Positions 43,397-51,052 of a stretch of 64,000 bases of DNA are shown piece by piece. Made by a program: the position numbers and the translations under genes. This DNA is from Crotalaria pallida. Taxonomy: Eukaryota > Streptophyta > Magnoliopsida > Fabales > Fabaceae. How positions within the stretch are numbered: position 1 is the stretch's first letter; every line of letters begins with the position of its first letter. The stretch lies in NCBI GenBank assembly GCA_037953625.1, contig CM075655.1, positions 17,750,001-17,814,000 on the forward strand, given 5' to 3'. A model generated the notes under the pieces. That model saw only the letters and a program-made list of their open reading frames with translations, did not search any database and was not told the DNA's origin.

Positions 43397-43652
43397 GAGC
43401 TTGCATAGTGTAGATGTTTTGTATCCTAGATCCTAGGGATAGAGCGGTGGAGGATCTGAGGAGCTGCTGAGGACACTGATGACTTGCTCTGGGACTTCTA
43501 CTTTTGGGATTTTGTTATATATTGTATATATCTGAGAGGTCTTAGAGTGAGGTTTTATTCATGCAGCTAGATTGTATATGTTTTTATAAACTCTTGCTAT
43601 CTCGACTTATGTTACTTGCTACTGACTATACTGATGGGGCTTTTATGTTATG

Positions 43653-43690
<38 letters not shown>

Positions 43691-44069
43691 ATGATGTTTT
43701 ATTTACCTCAGTAGTGCCCCATAAGTATTACTTTTACTTCCGCGAACTCTGATTTCGATTCAAAAAGAATTCGGCAAAAAGTTTATGTTTTATATATTCA
43801 AGTCAAACTCGGGAGACAAATAATATGTTTTAAAAATTAGTACAAAGATGTTATTGGGATTAAGAAAATATTCTCTCGAGAGTCTTTTCGTAATTAAGAT
43901 ATTACTAAGCCGAATTCAACTAATGGTTCAGAATAAAAAGGTTTATAATAGAGCAAGTATTAATTTAAAAAGGAAAAATTTTCTAGTCCTAATTTTGGAT
44001 AGCAAGTATTTCAATCATTTGGAAATATTAATTATTTTCAAGATACAAAAGAGAGCGTCACACCTTTGG

Positions 44070-44081
44070 TGGTATCAGAGC
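44070..44081 (+). promoter_or_regulatory. A primer-binding site (initiator Met tRNA)
   Basis: TGGTATCAGAGC, complementary to the 3' end of plant initiator Met tRNA, lies seven bases after the LTR. Confidence 0.9.
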
Positions 44082-44220
44082 ATTGGTCTTGTTCCTCATG
44101 GCCCCGAAGATGCAGCTAAGTATGGTATTCAATGTTAATTGAATATGTTGAGTAAGTTAGTAGCATTTATATTTTAAAAGACCTTTTTAGTAACCCAAAG
44201 CCCATAGTGCAGGTCTTTCT

Positions 44221-44268
44221 ATGGCAACCAGAAATAGAAATATTACGAACGAAATGTTAGAACGAATC
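44221..44268 (+). pseudogene. A gag, first 16 codons
   Basis: The start M-A-T-R-N is shared with the B gag. It is interrupted by the terminal TG of element C at 44269. The 17-base phrase CCCATAGTGCAGGTCT(A/T) precedes both ATGs. Confidence 0.8.
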
Positions 44269-45588
44269 TGTAACACCCCGATTTCCGCAACTTGAAAACA
44301 TTACCTCTTTAATAATATATAGTAAAAATTTGGGAATTTTTTTTTACAAGGTGACATGGGCATGAGAATCTTTATGTTCCAAAATCATTTCAGTAACTCA
44401 ATTAAATAACGTTCTCATGTCACATATCACAAGTCAAGTTCCAAACCGAGATGTTACTTAACATCGCGCTTTGTAACTTAGCTTCATAAATCTCCTTTGA
44501 GAAAACATTTTCAAAACTTGTTTCTTAAATCCATTATCAATGAAATTCCCAGCGGGGTTCAGAATGATACGACAATGTAACCAAGTAGTTGCAAAGGGTA
44601 CAGTGCTCAAGGGAATTACCTATTACTATTCTTGACCTCTAATCTTCTTCGCTGAAGCCCACTACCGAAATCGCTTCGAGACGAAAGTACCGATCCTACT
44701 ACAGGGTCGACCATCTACCCGTTGCAATATCGGAGTAACCCGACACGACAACATGGTAGGAGAGATGGTCAGTATTCCAGAAGTCCAAACATGACAAGAC
44801 AGAATACTGACGACTTCTTATAAAAGAATACTCAGAATAAAAATATAAGAATCATGCATTCACAACTACTCATGCTATGCATATGACAAATGTATTCATG
44901 TAGGCACATAGGAAACACTTATAAATAAAACATATCCAATATATCAAAATCATAATTCATCACAACACACATTACTTCACTTGGCATCACAAGCCTTTGA
45001 ACTTTCAAATCTCGTCATTATCTTTCTCAAACATCCAAGTCCTTTCACACAACCACTTATACTTTCTTTCTTTGAATCTTCCTTAATTTTTCACAATTTC
45101 TTTATGCTTTCTTTCTTATAATCTTTTATCATTCTTAAGACTTATCAAACGGTTTCCTCAATGATGAGGGGGAAACATCATTGAACTCGCACACACGTCT
45201 ACATATCCTCGGTCATCCACCCAACCTAGTCGGAAGCAAACAGGAGTACAGGACCTTTACCACGCGGGCACGACAGCTGTCACACAACAAATGGTCCCAG
45301 ACCAGGAGGCCTTGCCTCAAATCATATCATATCAATTAACATATATATCAAAGCACGCTCTCAGCGGCAATCACAAATGCCCCGTTCCAGTCCCTCTCAC
45401 TGTTCCTGAAATGGCATAGGGGTGACAGCACTATTCCGGTCCCGGGTGCAGAACTTACCACGGCATTAGACCCAGTCCCTACCACGTTAGTACGCTACAT
45501 GTGGGATTCATTCCGCCCAGAATAGTACTCAAAGCCTCATGGCGTTTTACCGCCCTAGCTTACCCTATTGCATTCACAACCCGAATAT
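44269..45588 (-). repeat. C left LTR, first segment
   Basis: Almost identical to the start of the right LTR (63217-64000), with only a handful of differences over 780 bp, which indicates a young element. Inverted repeats GGTCCCAGACC and AGGCCTTGCCT lie near 45295-45320. No gene. Confidence 0.85.
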
Positions 45589-45850
45589 TGTAACACCCCA
45601 AAATTTTAATCCCCGATTAATGAAATGTTAATTATAAATTAATTATAATTAATTATTTCCATATTAATCCTTGATTAAAATATGTGTTCATATGACTAGC
45701 TTATGTGTGTAAATTATTTAATAAATAATTTAAATGCATAAAATGAGTATTTTGCATATTAGTCCCTGGGTTGGGACCTAGAGGTAATTATAGGAAATAT
45801 TTTGGAGGGAAAGTAAATAAAATAATTATTTTTCAAAAACTGGGAAAAAT

Positions 45851-47200
45851 ACTCGAGTATTTTCTGAAAAACTCGAGTATTCTGGGTCAAATTGCACGAG
45901 TTAGTGCGTTTGGTGAGTCAGCACCAACGATTCTCGTGTGTTGACACGAAATCGTCTTCTTCAACACGTCCTATGCTTCGTGTCGCTCTGCATGAGCCTT
46001 CTCTTGGTCTATTTAAACTCATCAACAATCATTGGCTGAGAATTTTGGATCAAAAGTGCTTTGTTGATGAGGTTAGGGTTCTGAAATCGTTTCCTTCAAT
46101 TCAGCTTCAATTTTGAGTGTTTGATTTCGAGTGATACACGATTACGAAGCTCACATCCAGGGCTTCGTAAAGATACTAAGATTATTAGCTGAGATCGAGT
46201 GTAGAGGGAGAATCGAATCTGAGAAGGGAGGGAGTTGAAGCTGTTTGCAGTTTCTGGAGCTTACTAGAGCAATCGATTTTGGTAAGCTCTTGAATCCTTG
46301 ATACTTCAATTTCATTCCATTCTCTAGTATGTGTTGCAGAGAACGATTTCTAATTACTTTCCCCAATTATTTTGCATGAATTCACCACCAAAATCTCTGG
46401 TTTCATGACCTCATTCAAAACTGTGCTGCTGTCATATGGTTCTTGGGGGAAACTAGCTTGAAGTCTGTTTTTCTGTCAAAAACCAATTCTCACACGTCTT
46501 AGAGGTAAGGGGAAGTAATTATATTCACTAGATAGAGTTTAAATTTCATTAATTGTGTTAGAGAGCCACCAAGAGGCTCTAAGGGCTTAGTTTGAATAGG
46601 AACTTTGGTTTGGAGACCAATCCATGCTCTATGACTGTGATGAGCAAGTTCTATATCATGCATGCAAGCTTAAATGAACTTTGTTTCATGAATATTGTGC
46701 TTATTTTGCAATTTGAAGTGTTGAGTTGCTAAATTGTATATTTCATGCATAATGGATTGATTCTCTGTCAAATGTGTTATTTGATATGAAATGAGTATGT
46801 TAACATGTTCAATATGTGGTATATGAACTATTGTGATCACTGTTTTGGGTTAAAAATGTTTAGAAATTGAAATGGTATGTAAAAACCAAGTTTCACTCTG
46901 TTCTGTCTACAGATACTCGAGTATTTGGCTTAATACTCGAGTATTTCGTGGTGCACCAGAGTGAAAATTGGCGCACCAACTTGGAAATCAGATTGGACAC
47001 TCGAGTAATGTATGAACTACTCGAGTATTCTGGGTAATGGAATACTCGAGTATCTCATGAATTACTCGAGTATATTTATGAAAACCTGAAAACCTAAATC
47101 TCTGAAAAGATATGAACGACTCGAGTATAATCATGAACCACTCGAGTAGAATCTGGGAAATGATAAACTACTCGAGTATTTTGGAAAAAACTCGAGTATT
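45851..47200 (+). repeat. Six pairs of ACTCGAGTA palindromes, each 20-21 bp apart
   Basis: Copies of ACTCGAG start at 45851/45871, 46915/46935, 46999/47019, 47044/47064, 47119/47140 and 47170/47190. Spacing is 20 bp in five pairs and 21 in one. Most extend to the palindrome ATACTCGAGTAT or part of it. The first pair is upstream of the TATA box; the other five pairs cluster in 280 bp of the putative intron. Confidence 0.9.
46010..46017 (+). promoter_or_regulatory. B LTR TATA-like box
   Basis: TATTTAAA at about 420 bp into the LTR, the same place as in A. The equivalent in the 3' LTR is 54208-54215. Confidence 0.45.
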
Positions 47201-47333
47201 TTTAGTCAGACACTTAAAATACCATTTTCAATTCTAAGTCATTTTGTAACTCTTAAAGGACAATAAACCAAGTGATCCCGGACTTAAAAGAAATTGATTG
47301 ACGTTATGATGTTTTCATTTGAATAATAATGAT

Positions 47334-47675
47334 ACGTTGCTCGGGAGGCACGTAGTGTATTAATAAAAGGACGAAACATCAATCAGTTCCCTTTAAGTAA
47401 AGTTAATGCATTCATTCTGGAGTTTGGATGGTAGGACGTATATCATGTTTTTGGTAAACATGTGGAGGGCCTCTGGGAGTGCCAATACGCTTGCTTGATG
47501 ACACGTCGTTGATGTGGTCGGCTGGGTGAATGCCGATATGGTTATACCGTTTGGATGACGGTCCGTTTGGATGACGGGATATGCTCGGGTGGCATGGATA
47601 CCAAGCTTGTCGTGTACATTCTAGGTGAATGTACGAATTGTTGTATACCTAGGAATACAACGCACTGTTGAGTGC
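47334..47675 (+). repeat. Hairpin array in the B LTR
   Basis: Nine or ten inverted repeats with unrelated stems: ACG plus TGC (47334), CATGTTT (47444, loop TTGGT), GGC plus CTC with bulge (47468, loop TGG), TCGGC (47518), ACCGT (47546, loop TTGGATG), CCGT (47563, same loop), ATGC (47581), GTACATTC (47614, loop TAGGT), GTTGTAT (47640) and GCACT (47662, loop GTTG). Confidence 0.8.
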
Positions 47676-47933
47676 TGGGTTGTCAGGGATGGACGTCAGA
47701 GAGTGACATAGTATGATGGAGATAGGCTTGAGAGCTAAAGTCATGCATCATGCCACTCATTTAAATTAATTGTGATAAATGAAATAAGTGTGAGCATTCT
47801 ATGTGCATTCATTAACTGCTAAGTGTTATATGTGATTGTTGTTAATTGATGCATATTTACATATTCATACTGCACAATTTATTCTCTATTGGTTATGTGT
47901 ATAGAATTGCTTACCCCTATGCCCTTGTAGGTG

Positions 47934-48404
47934 ATGTCTCGTTACATTGCTTGCATCGAGATCCGGCCACTTCCTAGTGGCACATGGATCTATGAGGACC
48001 ATCGCGCGGTGTTCGAAGGTGAGGTAGAGATTACCTTCTACCACCCGAACTCGTTGATCCGATTCCGTCCTCGTAGATTTAGGATTCCCATCATATACAC
48101 TATGCATGTACCCCCGTTTTACACTTACCATGGACCACCTCCCACGCGACCAGCTCGCTCTTACCATAGTTTTCGTTTTCGACCTACCCGCTCTCATCCT
48201 TTTACTTCGAGAGTAGTCCGCGAGGAGACTCCCCCTTCTGATCCAAGGAGCCCAGTCAGGGTTTCACCATCACCTGACCCGGTACCCAGTGGTACGGTAC
48301 ACTCTCCCTCGGATGAGATCGAGGAGGATCCGGTGGAGGACGAGAGTGGGAGCGAGCCTATCGTGCATTCTACTGGGAGTGATTGGAGGGACAATGATCC
48401 CTAG
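47934..48404 (+). CDS. LTR-encoded conserved protein of element B, 5' LTR copy
   Basis: 156 codons from ATG 47934, three bases after the acceptor TTGTAG|GTG. The N-terminal 65 residues match the A protein closely (C-I-E-I-R-P, F-E-G-E-V-E-I-T, R-P-R-R-F-R-I-P, M-H-V-P-P-F-Y-T-Y). The tail is Pro/Ser/Glu-rich and ends D-W-R-D-N-D-P. Between A and B, silent codon changes appear to outnumber expectation, which suggests past selection on the protein. It would be the first long ORF on the element RNA, ahead of gag. Function unknown; there is no signal peptide or membrane segment. Confidence 0.62.
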   Translation: MSRYIACIEIRPLPSGTWIYEDHRAVFEGEVEITFYHPNSLIRFRPRRFRIPIIYTMHVPPFYTYHGPPPTRPARSYHSFRFRPTRSHPFTSRVVREETPPSDPRSPVRVSPSPDPVPSGTVHSPSDEIEEDPVEDESGSEPIVHSTGSDWRDNDP

Positions 48405-49145
48405 GTATGTGTATAGGGTATATGATGAGGATCAGAGGATCCGATGTGTGGAGGCTGTGGAGGAGATTTGCTGCTGCTGTGATGATGATGATGCTACTAC
48501 CCTTTTTACTACTTAGAGACTGCTGCTATCACTACTACTACATCTGATGCTACCGGATCTACGTGACCACCCCTGGAGTTCATATTTTGGTTATGTATAT
48601 ACGTTGTAGATATACTATTTGAGTACTCTAGGGCTTCGGTCATATTACTATGTAGATCGGATTATGGACTTGTATTTTGGAACTTGGAGACTTGATATGG
48701 GGACTATGTACTTATCACTCTCTTTTCATACTTATGTATATATATCTGTGTTTATATTATTATCAGTTGCATAGTCCTATAACTTCCGCTTACTCTGATT
48801 TAATCCATTTAAAGAGTTCGGCTGTGAAAACTATTCAATGGTATTAGTTTTATCAAACAAAGTAAGGGTAGCTTCTGTTATTTTCTATAATATATGAACG
48901 ATTCTAAGAGACGAATGCTACCCAATTTTCGAAAAAGTTTTAGAAATCGCCGAATTCAATATAACTGTTTTACAATGCCTTAGGGTTTATTCTCCAAGAA
49001 TTCCAAGTGTTGGTTTGTGCACCCGTTTAAAAAGGAAAATTTTATTTCGGTTATTTTCTTAATACTCGCAAGTCCATATATTATCCAAGGTTAGAGCTTA
49101 AGTACTATATTATATTTGGCTAATTCGGAAGGGTGTCATACTGAG

Positions 49146-49157
49146 TGGTATCAGAGC
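49146..49157 (+). promoter_or_regulatory. B primer-binding site (initiator Met tRNA)
   Basis: TGGTATCAGAGC five bases after the 5' LTR, the same site as in A and C. Confidence 0.93.
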
Positions 49158-49429
49158 AAAAGTCAGATCCTGTAGTAGTGGAAGTAGTTCAGAAAGGTAG
49201 CCATCAACATCAAGCAGGTATCTCCAAGGCAATTACATTACTTTGAATGTTTTTATTTTGTTTGTTGAGGTTTAAATACCCTTGATTTGTTTGTATCTTG
49301 TCTCTTTGAGTACAAAACGCAATTGATTGTAGATTTAATAAGTTTAAGATAGAGCCTTTGAATAGGTAGTGTAATGGAAGTTTCTTTGGTTCAACATATG
49401 TGACCATAAGCCCATAGTGCAGGTCTAAT
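49158..49429 (+). other. B leader before gag
   Basis: Untranslated leader. It ends in CCCATAGTGCAGGTCTA, shared with A, which resembles a splice acceptor (GTGCAG|GT) or a conserved start context. Confidence 0.5.
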
Positions 49430-51052
49430 ATGGCAACTAGAAACAAAAATCACACTAATACGATGTTAGAAAGGATCACCACGGTGCTGGAAGCCATGCA
49501 ACGACAGTCTCAACAACCATCTCAACCGGTCAACCCGTCTCATCAGTGTAATGTGGGTAACGCTGAGGCGAAGACTTTGGCTGATTTTAGAAGCTGTAAT
49601 CCGCCAAAGTTTGAAGGAGGATTTAAACCGGAAGAGGCCAACAAGTGGATTCACACCATGGACAAGATCTTGAGAACATTGGAGTGTTCTGATGTTCAAA
49701 AGGTGGCGTATGCAACCTACATGTTAGAGGAGGAAGCTAAGAACTGGTGGAATCACACGATGCAGCTTCTGCAATATGAAGGAAGAGAGGTAAGTTGGGG
49801 AGTATTCAGGGAGAAGTTTCTCCAAAAGTATTTCCCTGAGGACTTGAGAAGGAAGAAGGAGGTGGAATTCTTGCAGCTGAAGCAAGGGAACATGAGTGTG
49901 GGTGAGTATGCAGCTAAGTTTGAGGAGCTGATAAAATACTCTCCATATTATCAGAACAATCCAGATGAGAGGAGTAAATGCATTAAGTTTGAAGGAGGCT
50001 TGAGGCCAAAGTTGAAGTCGATCTTCAGTTACCAGTGGATTCAAAGCTTTCCTGCACTGGTGGACATGTGTAGGATGTATGAAGATGATACAAAGGCTGA
50101 GGAGATGCAAGTCTCAGAGAATAAGGACAATCAAGGCTATGGACCTCAGAGGCGTAAAGGTTTCAGCAATCGCGGTAAAGGTCCGTATGATCGCCGAGGG
50201 AAAGGTAAAGGAAAAGCTGGTGGTTCTGATAGAAGAGATTATCGGAGCGAGGCTCCATTCTGCGACAAGTGCAAGCGCAATCACTATGGCCGTGTTTGTT
50301 GGGGGACAAGTGGTTGTTTTAACTGTGGGAAGCCGGGACATTTTGCAAGGGATTGCAAGGAACCGGCCAAGGCTAACTCAAGAGGAGTTGTTGAGAGACC
50401 TATGGCTCAAGGAAGAGTTTTTACTCTTAATGGAGTGGAAGCAAGTCGTTCTTCTGATCTGGTGCAAGGTAAATACTTGCTTAATGGTCAGTCTTGCTAT
50501 GTTTTGTTTGATTCCGGTGCTACGCATTCCTTTGTTTCATATGAATGTGTAGACCGTTTAGGCTTGATTATGTCTGAAATGCCTTATGCTCTCAAAGTAG
50601 AAACCCCTGTCAATGCTCCTGTAGTTGTCTCTAGAGCATGTCTTGACTGTTGTATAGAAGTGTTAGGACAAACCTCTAAAGTAGATTTGATCTGCTTACC
50701 CTTAGTACAATTAGATGTGATCTTGGGAATGGACTGGTTAAGTCAAAACCAAGTAATCATTGATTGTGATAGAAAAGTAGTGACCTATGGAAGCCCAAAA
50801 CCCTCCGGCTACGTGTGCCTGTTCAACTCTGAGGTGGAGGAGAATGGTCCAAGGATGGAAGAGATCCCTATTGTCAGAGACTTTCCGGAAGTTTTTGCTG
50901 ATGAGATCCCTGGTCTACCACCAAGAAGAGAAATTGAATTCGGTATCGACTTAGTTCCGGGAGCTGGTCCCATTTCTATCGCTCCCTATAGAATGGCACC
51001 ACTGGAAATGGCGGAAATGAAGAAGCAGATTGAGGAACTGCTGCAGAAGTAG
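49430..51052 (+). CDS. Tekay Gag-protease, ending at an in-frame UAG
   Basis: 540 residues from ATG 49430. The Gag capsid domain is at about 75-185 (N-W-W ... F-L-Q-K-Y-F-P ... V-x-E-Y-A-x-K-F). A Lys/Arg/Gly-rich region follows (about 230-280), then a CCHC knuckle C-F-N-C-G-K-P-G-H-F-A-R-D-C near 296. The aspartic protease has the active-site motif F-D-S-G-A-T-H-S-F near 360, and I-L-G-M-D-W-L follows. The frame ends at UAG 51050-51052 just ahead of RT and continues open in the same frame. Gag builds the particle, and protease would process the polyprotein. In relatives gag and pol are usually one ORF, so the stop is either a mutation or a leaky codon that would limit Pol output. Confidence 0.92.
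   Translation: MATRNKNHTNTMLERITTVLEAMQRQSQQPSQPVNPSHQCNVGNAEAKTLADFRSCNPPKFEGGFKPEEANKWIHTMDKILRTLECSDVQKVAYATYMLEEEAKNWWNHTMQLLQYEGREVSWGVFREKFLQKYFPEDLRRKKEVEFLQLKQGNMSVGEYAAKFEELIKYSPYYQNNPDERSKCIKFEGGLRPKLKSIFSYQWIQSFPALVDMCRMYEDDTKAEEMQVSENKDNQGYGPQRRKGFSNRGKGPYDRRGKGKGKAGGSDRRDYRSEAPFCDKCKRNHYGRVCWGTSGCFNCGKPGHFARDCKEPAKANSRGVVERPMAQGRVFTLNGVEASRSSDLVQGKYLLNGQSCYVLFDSGATHSFVSYECVDRLGLIMSEMPYALKVETPVNAPVVVSRACLDCCIEVLGQTSKVDLICLPLVQLDVILGMDWLSQNQVIIDCDRKVVTYGSPKPSGYVCLFNSEVEENGPRMEEIPIVRDFPEVFADEIPGLPPRREIEFGIDLVPGAGPISIAPYRMAPLEMAEMKKQIEELLQK

Larger units (their letters stand above)
40475..44062 (+). repeat. A 5' LTR with an internal gene-like layout
   Basis: Start TGTAACACCCC, end GCGTCACA. 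In order it holds a palindrome pair, a TATA box, a 5'UTR-like exon, a donor at 41189, palindrome pairs, a hairpin array, an acceptor at 42918-42919 and an ORF to 43396. An (AT)n tract lies at 43657-43688. Confidence 0.82.
40475..44268 (+). mobile_element. Tekay-like chromovirus A (5' part only; cut by element C)
   Basis: A 3.59-kb LTR (40475-44062) is followed by the primer site (44070-44081), the leader and the first 16 codons of gag, where element C is inserted. The LTR end GCGTCACA, the primer site and the gag start are all homologous to element B. The remainder should lie beyond the right end of the window. Confidence 0.85.
45589..49140 (+). repeat. B 5' LTR (3552 bp)
   Basis: Compared with the 3' LTR it retains a 146-bp segment (46725-46870) and a second palindrome copy (20 bp at 45851-45870). 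In order: palindrome pair, TATA (46010-46017), 5'UTR-like exon, donors at 46282 and near 46505, palindromes, hairpins, acceptor 47929-47930, ORF to 48404. Confidence 0.9.

Noticed and set aside
43657..43688. (AT)n tract as a regulatory element
   Set aside because: Simple microsatellite; similar tracts at 29114, 39832 and 48735 show no shared context.
40475..44062. Solo LTR interpretation of A
   Set aside because: A primer site, leader and gag start follow the LTR, so it is the 5' part of an element cut by C.
50079..50552. 157-codon frame inside B gag
   Set aside because: Alternative frame over the zinc knuckle and protease; no independent signal.
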